DNA of 64,000 nucleotides from the NCBI GenBank assembly GCA_014763545.1, contig JACXVD010000008.1, forward strand, positions 1-64,000. The letters run 5' to 3'. Shown piece after piece: positions 32,774 to 40,967 of this stretch. This DNA comes from Sphingomonadales bacterium (lineage in GTDB: Bacteria; Pseudomonadota; Alphaproteobacteria; Sphingomonadales; Sphingomonadaceae). Within the stretch, counting starts at the first letter, position 1, and the number at the start of each line of letters is the position of its first letter. The notes below the pieces were generated by a model. The model ran no database searches. It was not told the origin of the DNA and was given only the letters and a program-made list of their open reading frames with translations. Both the position numbers and the translations under genes were made by a program.

Positions 32774-33051
32774 TCGTTTCGCCCACCGCCCGCCAAGCCG
32801 ACATGCTGCGCTTCATCGCAGGCTATGTCGAAGCATGGGGGTTTGCCCCCACGATAACAGAAATGCGCGAAGCGCTCGGCCTGGCAAGCAAGAGCGGCAG
32901 TGCCCGGCTCATCGATGCCCTTGAGGAGCGCGGCCAGATTTCGCGCGTGCCGTATCAATATCGGGGCATCGAAGTGACCGGTGAAGTCGCGATCCCGCGG
33001 GCGCCGGACGGTGCGCCCTTGCACTTTGTCGCAATCGGGGAGGCGCTGTGA
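32770..33051 (+). CDS. LexA-type winged-helix DNA-binding domain protein
   Basis: 93 residues matching only the LexA DNA-binding domain: TARQADMLRFIAGYVEAWGFAPTITEMREALGLASKSGSARLIDALEERG. No peptidase domain. It may compete for SOS boxes or regulate phage genes. Confidence 0.7.
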   Translation: MIVSPTARQADMLRFIAGYVEAWGFAPTITEMREALGLASKSGSARLIDALEERGQISRVPYQYRGIEVTGEVAIPRAPDGAPLHFVAIGEAL

Positions 33052-33362
33052 TGGACACGCTGCAGCCCGGCCAGCTGGTTGTGTTCCGCATGGTTGGCGA
33101 ATTCGGCATCGGTCGGATCGAAGTGGTGCGTGAGACGAACGTAACCACCTTTCCCTGGCTCGACGCGCGCCGCGACTGGTCGAAGCTGAGGCGGCGGATC
33201 AGGATGGAGCAGATCGTCAACACTGTGCCCGAGGGCATGGACCCCGCCGAGCTGTCCGATCGGTTCAACATGCTCGCCAACATGCGCGATGCCTTCCGGC
33301 GGCGCATGATCGAGCTGCATGACCGCGCAGTCTGCCAGATCCTCGAAGAGGGGGCCGACTGA
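33051..33362 (+). CDS. Hypothetical early phage protein
   Basis: 103 residues. Starts MDTLQPGQLVVFRMVGEFGIGRIEV, a small beta-rich opening, followed by a helical basic part with RMEQIVNTVPEGMDPAELSDRFNMLANMRD. A GTG three bases upstream is an alternative start. Family not recognised. Confidence 0.6.
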   Translation: MDTLQPGQLVVFRMVGEFGIGRIEVVRETNVTTFPWLDARRDWSKLRRRIRMEQIVNTVPEGMDPAELSDRFNMLANMRDAFRRRMIELHDRAVCQILEEGAD

Positions 33363-33595
33363 TGCCGCGCCACACCAGCCAAGCCGAATATTACCGCGCC
33401 CATCGCCGCGCCTTTGAACGCGCGCTGAAAACCGGCGTCACCCCTGCCGAAGCACAGGCTGAAATCGAGCATGAGGCGCGCATCGCGCGCTGCCAAGACG
33501 ACCGGCGCCGGCTGATGTCGAAGTTCGCCAAGCCGACCGCGATCATGGGGCCGCAGGACGAAGATCGCGGCGAACCGTGGATGATGAGGGACTGA
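33362..33595 (+). CDS. Hypothetical early phage protein
   Basis: 77 residues, helical and charged: SQAEYYRAHRRAFERALKTGVTPAEAQAEIEHEARIARCQDDRRRL. Start overlaps the previous stop. No family recognised. Confidence 0.55.
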   Translation: MPRHTSQAEYYRAHRRAFERALKTGVTPAEAQAEIEHEARIARCQDDRRRLMSKFAKPTAIMGPQDEDRGEPWMMRD

Positions 33596-33599
33596 TGCG

Positions 33600-33761
33600 A
33601 TGAGCAACCTCAAGCCCGGACCTATTTTCCTCACCCCGGAACTGACCGCGAAGTTGGTCGGCGATCGCCCGGCCTATGGCAAGGGCATCGCTCACCTGCC
33701 GTTCGGGCAGCGTCCGCTGGTCGACCGACCCCAGCGCGGGCGGGACAACGACAATGGCTGA
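33600..33761 (+). CDS. 53-residue hypothetical early phage protein
   Basis: Starts MSNLKPGPIFLTPELTAKLVG and ends QRGRDNDNG. Packed 4 bp after the previous stop and overlapping the next gene start by 8 bp, like the other genes of this operon. No family recognised. Confidence 0.5.
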   Translation: MSNLKPGPIFLTPELTAKLVGDRPAYGKGIAHLPFGQRPLVDRPQRGRDNDNG

Positions 33762-33990
33762 CCGCGAATTCCTCCCGCATTTCGACGCCATGCGCGCATC
33801 ACTGGTCGCGCGCGGGCTGCTGGGCGCCGACTACCGCCTGACCGATGCCGGGAACCGGCATGTGGAGGCGATAAAGGACGAGTTGGCCGGTGCCGAAGCG
33901 CCGAGCGATCCCGCAGCGAAGCGCGTCTACTGGCGGCATGATTTCCGGCAACGGGCGCGGGAGCGGACCGGTGGAGTTGGCCATGCCTAA
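33754..33990 (+). CDS. Hypothetical early phage protein
   Basis: 78 residues: MADREFLPHFDAMRASLVARGLLGADYRLTDAGNRHVEAIKDEL, winged-helix-like in pattern, then a basic tail. Overlaps both neighbours by 8 bases. Confidence 0.5.
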   Translation: MADREFLPHFDAMRASLVARGLLGADYRLTDAGNRHVEAIKDELAGAEAPSDPAAKRVYWRHDFRQRARERTGGVGHA

Positions 33991-34435
33991 GGCCAAGGCG
34001 CATCCCGACCAGGTGAGCTTCGATTTCGACGCTCCTGCTCCGGCGAAGGGCTTTGCGGGACTGGCAGGGCTTGAGCGTCGCATTTGCGAGACCGTGGGCA
34101 GCATCCTGGCGAGCGATTTTCGCAGCCGCGCGGTGATCGCTGCCGAGATGAGCGACATCCTCGACGAGAACATCAGCGTCGACATGCTCAACGCCTATTC
34201 CAGCCCGGCGCGCACCGAACATCGCGTGCCGATGAGCCGGTTCTTTGCGCTGCTGGTGGTGACGGGTCGGCAAGACCAGTTCCGCCCGCTGCTGCGCGAA
34301 ATCGGGATTTCGGGACTTCTGGGCGACGAGGTGAAAACCGCGCGCCTTGGCCAACTGCAGCAGGTGATTGCCGAAGCGCAGGCGGAAATGCGCCAGCTCA
34401 AGGGCAACGCGCCGAAGATCAAGGGGAAGGAATAG
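33983..34435 (+). CDS. Early phage protein upstream of transposase
   Basis: 150 residues. Central part GLERRICETVGSILASDFRSRAVIAAEMSDILDENISVDMLNAYSSPARTEHRVPMSRFFALLVVTG is helical; the C-terminus is basic. GGAGTTGG precedes the start, and the stop abuts the transposase ATG. Similar proteins precede MuA in alphaproteobacterial Mu-like phages and are annotated only as DNA-binding. Function unknown. Confidence 0.6.
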   Translation: MPKAKAHPDQVSFDFDAPAPAKGFAGLAGLERRICETVGSILASDFRSRAVIAAEMSDILDENISVDMLNAYSSPARTEHRVPMSRFFALLVVTGRQDQFRPLLREIGISGLLGDEVKTARLGQLQQVIAEAQAEMRQLKGNAPKIKGKE

Positions 34436-36442
34436 ATGAAGCCGGAACGGCTCACCACCTGGCACGACGCTGCCCGCTCGGCCCCAATCCCGGCAGTCGC
34501 GCAACCGCAAGAGCGTTGCTGGTTTTCGGCTGCCGAACTGGCCGACCTGCGCCTGCCGGGCCTGCCGGGGAGCAAACGCTCGGTGGCGCGCAAGGCCAAG
34601 GATGAACGCTGGGCAAGCCGGACCTGCCCCGACGGTGAGCTGCTTGCACGGCCGCGCATGGGCCAAGGCGGCGGGCTTGAGTTCCATCTCGCGGTGCTTC
34701 CCGGCCCCGCGCGGGTCGAACTGGTGCGGCGTGGCGTGGTTTCGCCGCCCGATGCAGAGCGCCCCGAAGCACCGCAGGCAGGCAATTGGGAATGGTTCGA
34801 CCAGCAAAGCCAGGACGTGCGTGAACGGGCAGCCGCGCGGCTGGAAGCCATGCGCGAAATCGACGTTCTGGAGCGCGCGGGCAGCACGACAACCGCCGCT
34901 ATCGCGCTTGTTTCGGCGCGGCACGATGTCAGCCAGGCGACGCTGTGGAACTGGCGCAAGCTGATCGAAGGCGTCGCGGCATCCGACTGGCTTCCGGCGC
35001 TGGCGGAGCGCCGGAAGGGTGGCGGCAAGAAAGCCGAAATGGACGAACTGCTGTGGCGGGAATTCCTGAGCGACTGGATGCGCCCGGAGGAGCCTCCGCT
35101 GTCGTCCTGCTATCGCCGGGCACAGGCTCGCGCGACCGAAAGAGGCATGTCATTGCCATCGGAGAAGGCGCTCAGGCGCCGCATCGAGCGTGAAGTCGAT
35201 CCCGCCGCAATCATGCTGGCGCGCAAGGGCAAGGAAGCGCTCGAGCGATCGATCCCCGACAATCGCCGCACGCTGGAAAGCCTGCATGCGATGCACATGG
35301 TCAATATCGATGGCCATGTCTTCGATGTGTTTGTCACCCCGCCCGATGGAGGAAAGAAAGTCCGCCCGGTTATGGTGGCGATCCAGGACGTCTACAGCCG
35401 CAAGATACTCGCATGGCGGCTCGATCTGTCGGAAAACGTGTTGGCGACCCGGCTCGCCTTTGCCGATTTGTTTCGCAATTTCGGCATTCCGCGCATCTGC
35501 CTGCTGGACAACAGCCGCACCTTCGCCAGCCTCGCGCTGACTGCCGGGGCGAGAACCCGCTACCGTAACAAGATTCGCGACGAAGATCCTGCGGGCCTGT
35601 TGGTTTCGCTCGGAATCGAGGTTCGCTTCGCCCAGATTTACCACGGCCAGTCGAAGCCGATCGAGCGCGCATTCCGCGACATCGCAAGCGACATCTCGCG
35701 CAGCCCCGCTTGCGCCGGAGCCTACACCGGCAACAGCCCGACCAACAAGCCGGCCAATTACGACGAGCGGGAGGTGCCCTGGGCCGAATTCGAGAGTATC
35801 GTTGCGCAGGGTATCGCGGACCACAACGCCCGGATCGGGCGGCGCGGCGGCGTTTGCAACGGCCGCAGTTTCGACCAGACTTTCGACCAGAGCTATGCGG
35901 TGAAAGCGATCCGCAAGGCGACGCCCGAGCAGCTGCGCATGGCTTTGCTGGCTGCCGAGCGGAAGCGGGTGAACAGCCGCACCGGCGAAATCAGCCTGTT
36001 CGGCAATCGTTACTGGTCGCCCGAATGCCGCCACTACCACGGGCAGATGGTCACTGTGCGGTTCGATCCCGACGACCTGCACAGCGAAGTGCATCTTTAC
36101 GGCCATGATGGTGCCTATCTGACCACCGCCCCGGTGATCGAGGATTACGGCTTCGCCGACCAGGCGGGCGCTAAGGCCGCGAGCAAACGCAAGAAGGACC
36201 ACAGGAAGCTGGCGCGGGAAACCCTGCGGCAGGAAGCACTGATCGAGGCGGAGGAACTGGCCGCCCGACAGCCGCGGACCGCAGCTGCGGAACTGCCTGA
36301 TCCGGGCGTGGTGGAGCTTGCACCGGTGCGGCGCACTGCAGGTGCCGCTGTGCGCAAGGTCGCACCGGCACCGAGGGTCACATCTGAAAGCGAAAGCAGG
36401 GTTTTCTCGGCGCTCCGCCTGGTGCGGGGAACCGAGGATTGA
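34436..36442 (+). CDS. Mu-type transposase A
   Basis: A 668-residue DDE transposase/integrase. The N-terminal winged helix (about 28-75) binds the internal enhancer; a second HTH region (about 135-180, ISARHDVSQATLWNWRKL-like) binds the ends. The RNase-H-fold core carries Asp292 (NIDGHVFD), Asp358 (LLDNSR) and Glu410 (GQSKPIERAFRD), spaced as in MuA. A beta-barrel domain follows with GNRYWSPECR, and then a basic C-terminal tail that contacts MuB and ClpX in Mu. Catalytic residues are intact, so transposition competence is likely. Confidence 0.95.
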   Translation: MKPERLTTWHDAARSAPIPAVAQPQERCWFSAAELADLRLPGLPGSKRSVARKAKDERWASRTCPDGELLARPRMGQGGGLEFHLAVLPGPARVELVRRGVVSPPDAERPEAPQAGNWEWFDQQSQDVRERAAARLEAMREIDVLERAGSTTTAAIALVSARHDVSQATLWNWRKLIEGVAASDWLPALAERRKGGGKKAEMDELLWREFLSDWMRPEEPPLSSCYRRAQARATERGMSLPSEKALRRRIEREVDPAAIMLARKGKEALERSIPDNRRTLESLHAMHMVNIDGHVFDVFVTPPDGGKKVRPVMVAIQDVYSRKILAWRLDLSENVLATRLAFADLFRNFGIPRICLLDNSRTFASLALTAGARTRYRNKIRDEDPAGLLVSLGIEVRFAQIYHGQSKPIERAFRDIASDISRSPACAGAYTGNSPTNKPANYDEREVPWAEFESIVAQGIADHNARIGRRGGVCNGRSFDQTFDQSYAVKAIRKATPEQLRMALLAAERKRVNSRTGEISLFGNRYWSPECRHYHGQMVTVRFDPDDLHSEVHLYGHDGAYLTTAPVIEDYGFADQAGAKAASKRKKDHRKLARETLRQEALIEAEELAARQPRTAAAELPDPGVVELAPVRRTAGAAVRKVAPAPRVTSESESRVFSALRLVRGTED

Positions 36443-36513
36443 AGCGGCGCGCGACGATGCGGTGAGAGGCCCGTCGCGCGCCATGTCCACGAATGAACGG
36501 AAGGAAGCATAGC

Positions 36514-37473
36514 ATGAACGATCCCGCGGCACAGCCGGTCGATATCGAGGAGCAGCGACAGTGGCTGATCGACCATAAGGCGTCGTCAGGAGCCAGCTGG
36601 GGAACGCTTGCCAAGCGACTGAACATTGCACTCGGCACGCTCAGCCAGTTTGGCAGCCAGAGGGGCTATGCGGGCAACGAGCAGGCACTGGCCGACAAGA
36701 TCTTCCGCTATCGCCAGACGCTGGCGGCGCAGAAGTCCCTGCGGGTCGAGGCGCCGGAGATTCCGGGCTATTTCGAAACCGAAACCAGTGCCCAGCTGAT
36801 TCACATGCTGCATTGGGCGCAGCGCGGCCGGATCGTGACTGCGGCGATGGGGGCCGGGCTGGGCAAATCGACCACCGCAAAACACTTCCAGGCCTGCAAT
36901 TCGAACGTGTTCATGGCGACCATGACGCCTTCGACATCGGGCATGTTCGGAATGCAGCGCGCGGTATTGCGAGCGCTGGGCATGATGAACTGCACCGGCA
37001 TGACACAGGTGTTGAGCGAGCGGGTAATCAAGCTGGTTTCCGACCTCGATAGTCCATTGCTGATCGTGGACGAGGCGCAGCACCTGAGCGAACGGGCGCT
37101 GGAAGAGATGCGCAGCTGGCACGACCAGACCGGTCTCGGCATCGCCTTGTTTGGCAATGAGTCGGTCCAGCAGCGACTCGAAGGCAACCGATCTGCTGTG
37201 TATGCGCAGCTATTCAGCCGCCAGTCGCTCAAGCTCGTCCGGTCGATGCCGCTCACGGCCGACATCGATGCGCTGATCGATGCCTGGCGAGTTCGCGACG
37301 AAGCGGCCTGCAATTTCGTCCACCAGATCGCGAAAAAGCCCGGCGCCTTGCGTGGAGCAACGTTCACGATCGAGCTGGCGAGCATGCTGGCGATGGCATC
37401 CCACGAGGAACTGGCCGTCGAGCACCTGCAGGATGCCTGGGCGCAACTTTCCGCACGCGCGGTGCTGTCGTGA
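36514..37473 (+). CDS. MuB-like AAA+ target-capture ATPase
   Basis: 319 residues. An N-terminal HTH (SWGTLAKRLNIALGTLSQFGSQRGYAG), as in MuB, is followed by an AAA+ core with Walker A GAGLGKST (113-120) and Walker B LLIVDEAQH (182-190). MuB binds target DNA, activates MuA and prevents self-insertion. GGAAGG precedes the start; 71 bp separate it from muA. Confidence 0.9.
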   Translation: MNDPAAQPVDIEEQRQWLIDHKASSGASWGTLAKRLNIALGTLSQFGSQRGYAGNEQALADKIFRYRQTLAAQKSLRVEAPEIPGYFETETSAQLIHMLHWAQRGRIVTAAMGAGLGKSTTAKHFQACNSNVFMATMTPSTSGMFGMQRAVLRALGMMNCTGMTQVLSERVIKLVSDLDSPLLIVDEAQHLSERALEEMRSWHDQTGLGIALFGNESVQQRLEGNRSAVYAQLFSRQSLKLVRSMPLTADIDALIDAWRVRDEAACNFVHQIAKKPGALRGATFTIELASMLAMASHEELAVEHLQDAWAQLSARAVLS

Positions 37474-37652
37474 AGCGGCGGCACACGTTCAACCCGCTCC
37501 CTAGCTGGATCGAACAAGCGCGCTGCCTGGTTGCAATCCTGCGGGGTGAGCCGGGTTCGACCATCGAGACTGTGGGAGCGATCGGCCTGGGCATGCTGCT
37601 GTGGGCAGACGTCGTGGTGATCGGCGTGATGGCGGGGTGGCTGAAATGGTGA
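37470..37652 (+). CDS. Small single-span membrane protein
   Basis: 60 residues with one hydrophobic helix (ETVGAIGLGMLLWADVVVIGVMAGWL) near the C-terminus. Overlaps muB stop (GTGAAG context) and the next gene. Role unknown. Confidence 0.5.
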   Translation: MKRRHTFNPLPSWIEQARCLVAILRGEPGSTIETVGAIGLGMLLWADVVVIGVMAGWLKW

Positions 37653-38032
37653 TTTCAACCCGTATGCGCCCTGCCGATCCGCCGCGCAGCTATCCCTTTT
37701 CCGCGATCGCCGGGACAGGTGAATTGGCCCTGCGCGCGACCATCGTGCAGCTGGCCGCGGGCGAGTTCGAACTCGACGCGAAGGATCTCGTTTCGGCCCA
37801 CAGGTCGGAGCCGCTCGTGCGGGCCAGGGCTTTCGTGGCCTGGGCGCTCCGATCGCTCGGTGTGCCCGCCAGCTACAATTCGATCGGCGCGATCCTGGGC
37901 AACCGCAACCACGCGACGGTGATCAACCTGCATGAGAAGGCCCTGGTCTATCGCGAGCGCGACAAGGACTTTCGCGCCGCTTGCGATCGCATCGAGGCCA
38001 GATTCGAGCGAGTGAAGGAGGCATTTCGATGA
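37646..38032 (+). CDS. DnaA domain IV-like protein
   Basis: 128 residues. Residues about 45-125 match the DNA-binding domain IV of the initiator DnaA: SEPLVRARAFVAWALRSLG, NSIGAILGNRNHATVINLHEKAL (compare the DnaA signature with G-x-R-x-H-x-T-V). No AAA+ domain. It lies between MuB and GemA. It may bind DnaA-box-like sites to recruit or exclude host replication factors during phage replication; this is inferred. Confidence 0.75.
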   Translation: MVISTRMRPADPPRSYPFSAIAGTGELALRATIVQLAAGEFELDAKDLVSAHRSEPLVRARAFVAWALRSLGVPASYNSIGAILGNRNHATVINLHEKALVYRERDKDFRAACDRIEARFERVKEAFR

Positions 38033-38730
38033 ACGCCCGAGCGAAACCCGCGCAGTTCGACCGCAGCCAACAGCACCGGAAGGGCGCGATCGCGAAGATC
38101 CATGTCGGCCGCAAGCAGCTGGCGATGCATGAAGACGATTATCGCCAGCTGCTGTTCAATGTCACCGGCAAGACGAGCCTGACCGATTGCACCGTCGACC
38201 AGCTGGACATGGTTGTAGGTGCGCTCATTGGCCGCGGGTTTCGCCCGGTGCCGAAGAAGGGCAAGCGCGTTGCGCAGCATCCCATGGCGAGGAAGGCACG
38301 GGCGCTGTGGATCTCGCTCCACCAGCTGGGCGTGGTGCGCAATTCATCGGAAGAAGCGCTGGAGGCCTTCGCCAAACGACAGCTCGGTTGTGAGCGGCTG
38401 ATCTGGGCGCGCCAGCAGGATGCCAATCGGCTCATCGAGGCGCTGAAGGGCATGGCCGAGCGTGCCGGGTGGCGGCAGACCAGCCTGGCCACGCAGAAGA
38501 AGATCGATCCGCGCACGTTGCAATCGAGCCTGTGCGAGCTGATCCTCGCCAAGCTCAAGCAGGCCAGTGCCGTGCCGCAGGACTGGACACTCGATGTCGC
38601 CGCGTGGCGACTATGCGGCATCGACACGGCCGACACCGAAGGCGGATACGGACCGGAGCATTACGTGCGGCTGGCCGCTGCGCTCGGCAGCAAATTGCGC
38701 GAGCTGGCACCGGAAGGAGCGACAGCATGA
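38029..38730 (+). CDS. GemA-family regulatory protein (Mu gp16 type)
   Basis: 233 residues. The N-terminal RKGAIAKIHVGRKQLAMHEDDYRQLLFNVTGKTSLTDCTVDQLDMVV is the DUF1018/GemA signature. The middle and C-terminal parts are helical, with GWRQTSLATQKKIDPRTLQSSLCELI. GemA of Mu alters host DNA supercoiling and gene expression. GAAGGAGG precedes the start. Confidence 0.85.
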   Translation: MNARAKPAQFDRSQQHRKGAIAKIHVGRKQLAMHEDDYRQLLFNVTGKTSLTDCTVDQLDMVVGALIGRGFRPVPKKGKRVAQHPMARKARALWISLHQLGVVRNSSEEALEAFAKRQLGCERLIWARQQDANRLIEALKGMAERAGWRQTSLATQKKIDPRTLQSSLCELILAKLKQASAVPQDWTLDVAAWRLCGIDTADTEGGYGPEHYVRLAAALGSKLRELAPEGATA

Positions 38731-39053
38731 AGCGCGCACCTGAACCGCAGCCGGATTTGCGCGCGGCCATCCGCGTTGTCGAACGCCTGGCGCTCGCACC
38801 ATTTACCCGGATACGCCATGCAATGCCGAAGAGCTATTTCGGCCCGGCCTATGATCGCTGGCTCCGGCGCCAGCGCGAAGTAACCGGCGAGGTCGCAAAG
38901 GCGCTTAGCGCGGAAGGTGTGTTCATCGGGGAAACGCGCGACCTGGTCACGGTCGCATATTGCGGGATCCGCGCCTCTTCGACCACCGGCCTTCAGGGTG
39001 CCCTCAGGAACTGGAAAGCGGCTGCTGAGAAGCGGCTGGCCGGGGGGCAGTGA
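38727..39053 (+). CDS. Hypothetical early/middle phage protein
   Basis: 108 residues; basic and helical (YFGPAYDRWLRRQREVTGEVAKALSAEG). Overlaps GemA stop by 4 bp. No family recognised. Confidence 0.55.
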   Translation: MKRAPEPQPDLRAAIRVVERLALAPFTRIRHAMPKSYFGPAYDRWLRRQREVTGEVAKALSAEGVFIGETRDLVTVAYCGIRASSTTGLQGALRNWKAAAEKRLAGGQ

Positions 39054-39268
39054 TGGCAGCGAAACTGGTTCTGATCGAACACCTGCCCCGCGCCACGAAT
39101 ATTGGGCTGCCGGAAGCAGCGCGCGGATATGGCGTGGCCTATCGTCCGGGCGAGACGAACCGTTGCCCCGGATGCGGTCGGCAGCATTGGCATGTCGGCC
39201 GGGCCACCGCCGAATGCGCGTTCTGCGCCACGGCATTGCCGATCGTGGGTGATGGCGGCGAAAGATGA
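39053..39268 (+). CDS. Small zinc-ribbon protein
   Basis: 71 residues. CPGCGRQHWHVGRATAECAFC supplies four cysteines as two CxxC knuckles; zinc binding likely. A GTG three bases upstream is an alternative start. Precedes and overlaps the Mor gene. Confidence 0.6.
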   Translation: MAAKLVLIEHLPRATNIGLPEAARGYGVAYRPGETNRCPGCGRQHWHVGRATAECAFCATALPIVGDGGER

Positions 39269-39657
39269 ACCGTCAGGCCCGCCCTTCTACCGGCACGGGA
39301 TCGCGCATCCTGGATGAGCTCGCGGAGGTGATCGGCGAGCAGGCGGCGCTGGATCTCGCCTGGGCTTTTCGCGGGATCATGCTCTACATTCCCAAAAATC
39401 CTGAAACCGTGCCAGGAATCGCCGCGGCGATCGGGGATGAGGCGGCTGCAAAGCTTTGCGACACCTTCTGGCGCATGCCCATCTACATGCCGTTTGGAGA
39501 AGCCCTTGCCCGCAAGGTGCGGGCGATGGACGAGGCGGGAACAACCCGTCGCGAGATTGCCATGGCGCTCGGGATTGCCGAAAGGCGGGTCTATCGGATA
39601 CTCGAGCGCGGTGGTGATTCCCGCGCCGCAGATCCCCGGCAGTCGGAACTATTCTAG
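39265..39657 (+). CDS. Mor-family transcription activator
   Basis: 130 residues of the Mor/C family: ILDELAEVIGEQAALDLAWAFRGIMLYIP, then the beta-strand/HTH part FWRMPIYMPFGEALARKVRAMDEAGTTRREIAMALGIAERRVYRILER. These dimers activate middle or late promoters in Mu-like phages that lack good -35 boxes. It is the only such gene seen here, so it probably activates the two matching promoter blocks at 39661 and 50735. Confidence 0.88.
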   Translation: MNRQARPSTGTGSRILDELAEVIGEQAALDLAWAFRGIMLYIPKNPETVPGIAAAIGDEAAAKLCDTFWRMPIYMPFGEALARKVRAMDEAGTTRREIAMALGIAERRVYRILERGGDSRAADPRQSELF

Positions 39658-39660
39658 CCC

Positions 39661-39694
39661 GACAGGCCGAGTGCCTGTCTCCCGACATATAACG
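39661..39694 (+). promoter_or_regulatory. Probable late promoter, Mor-activated, of the lysis operon
   Basis: A perfect inverted repeat GACAGGC-N5-GCCTGTC (39661-39679) overlaps TGTCTCCCGACATATAACG (39676-39694), whose TATAAC can serve as a -10. The block ends 33 bases before the endolysin ATG. Nearly the same block occurs at 50758-50776, 34 bases before the protease gene. Confidence 0.7.
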
Positions 39695-39726
39695 CGGCGG
39701 CCATTGCCGCAGTTATCGCGCTGGTC

Positions 39727-40368
39727 ATGGGCAATGCCAGCGATCAATCCGAAATCCTCGTCGAAGGCTATTCGACGCGCTTCGTTGCCGCGTTCGACGA
39801 CCTTATCGATGTCGAGGGCGGCTACGTAGACGATCCTTCCGATCGTGGCGGCGCAACCAAATTCGGCATCAGCCTGCGCTTCCTGAAGGCAGAAGGCGCG
39901 TTCGATGAGGACGGCGATGGCTTCGCCGATTTCGATCTCGATTTCGATGGCGATATCGACGGAGCCGACATTCGCAAGCTGACGCCAGGCGATGCCCAGT
40001 TCCTGTATCACCGCTGCTTCTGGCAGGTGCTCGACTGCGAAAGCTTCCCTGTGCCGATTGGCGAGATGCTGTTCGACCAGGGCGTGAACGGCGGCAATGC
40101 CGCCGCAAAGAAGCTGCTGCAGCGGGCGATCAATGCCTGCCAGGCGCGGCGTGGACAGAATTTGATCGAGGTGGATGGCCAGCTCGGCGTCGCCACACGT
40201 GAAGCGCTCGACCGTGTCATCCACGCCAACTCAATCGGCATGGCAGGGCTGGTCGAGGCATTCCGTGAAGCTGTGCGTGATCGCTACCGCCAGATCGTGC
40301 GCCGTTACCCGAGCCAGAAGCGCTTCCTGCGCGGCTGGCTGGCGCGGGCGGAAAGGCTGGGCCGATGA
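39727..40368 (+). CDS. GH108-type endolysin
   Basis: 213 residues. The N-terminal glycosyl hydrolase 108 domain has catalytic Glu30 in DVEGGYVDDPSDRGGATKFGIS. The segment FLYHRCFWQVLDCESFPVPIGEMLFDQGVNGG and the C-terminal peptidoglycan-binding part complete it. An Asp/Phe-rich insert (FDEDGDGFADFDLDFDGDIDGAD, near residues 58-80) resembles a calcium-binding loop, unusual in this family. No signal peptide, so a holin is needed. First gene of the lysis operon. Confidence 0.85.
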   Translation: MGNASDQSEILVEGYSTRFVAAFDDLIDVEGGYVDDPSDRGGATKFGISLRFLKAEGAFDEDGDGFADFDLDFDGDIDGADIRKLTPGDAQFLYHRCFWQVLDCESFPVPIGEMLFDQGVNGGNAAAKKLLQRAINACQARRGQNLIEVDGQLGVATREALDRVIHANSIGMAGLVEAFREAVRDRYRQIVRRYPSQKRFLRGWLARAERLGR

Positions 40369-40967
40369 GCTTGCTGATCGCCCTTCGGAAGCTGGCCAGA
40401 TTGCTTGTGCGCTGGATCTTCGACGACTGGCGCAACGGGCCGCTGCTCTTCTTCGGCATCGCTTTTGCCATCATGGTTTTCCACCGCGCGCCGCAGCTGG
40501 AGGTCGAGCGCGATGCGGCCGTGGTGGGCTGGGAAGGCGAGAAGCTGGCGCACCGCGCGACCATCGAGAACTACCAGCGCGCGGCCCGTATCGCCCAGCA
40601 GAAGGCCGAGGCGAATGTCGCAAGGGTCAAGGCCGCCCAGGAAAAGGCCAGCCAGGAGATTGTCGATGATTACAAGGCTCGCCTTGCCGCCGCTCGCGAT
40701 CGCGCTGCTCGGATTGAGCGGCTGCGCTCCGCATCGCCCGCCGCAACCGATCCCGGCCGTACCGCAGCAGCTGGCGTGCCCGCAGCCGGCGCAGCCCCCG
40801 GCCGAGCTGGTGAAGCGCCCGGTGAAGATCGACTTCCTTCCGCCGGAGCGCTGACCGCCGCCGACGCACTGCTTTGTACCGAACAGGCCATCCAGCTCGA
40901 CGCACTGATTGACTGGGTACTGGCTCAAGCGGCGATCGACACTTCACCGAGCGAGGCGCACGAATGA
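40365..40967 (+). CDS. Inner-membrane spanin (Rz-like)
   Basis: 200 residues: a membrane anchor (LLFFGIAFAIMVFH, about 28-42), then a long coiled coil (about 50-120, EKLAHRATIENYQRAARIAQQKAEANVARVKAAQEKASQEIV), then a Pro/Ala-rich tail. Overlaps the endolysin stop. Works with the nested o-spanin to fuse inner and outer membranes in lysis. Confidence 0.75.
   Translation: MSLLIALRKLARLLVRWIFDDWRNGPLLFFGIAFAIMVFHRAPQLEVERDAAVVGWEGEKLAHRATIENYQRAARIAQQKAEANVARVKAAQEKASQEIVDDYKARLAAARDRAARIERLRSASPAATDPGRTAAAGVPAAGAAPGRAGEAPGEDRLPSAGALTAADALLCTEQAIQLDALIDWVLAQAAIDTSPSEAHE
40666..40854 (+). CDS. Outer-membrane lipoprotein spanin (Rz1-like), nested
   Basis: 62 residues read in the +1 frame inside the Rz-like gene: MITRLALPPLAIALLGLSGC signal peptide with lipobox LSGC (Cys20), followed by a Pro-rich mature part (HRPPQPIPAVPQQLACPQPAQPP). 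Fully embedded arrangement as in lambda Rz/Rz1. Confidence 0.75.
   Translation: MITRLALPPLAIALLGLSGCAPHRPPQPIPAVPQQLACPQPAQPPAELVKRPVKIDFLPPER

Noticed and set aside
35150-36631. A 493-codon minus-strand frame opposite the transposase
   Set aside because: Shadow; the transposase with its DDE residues occupies the other strand.
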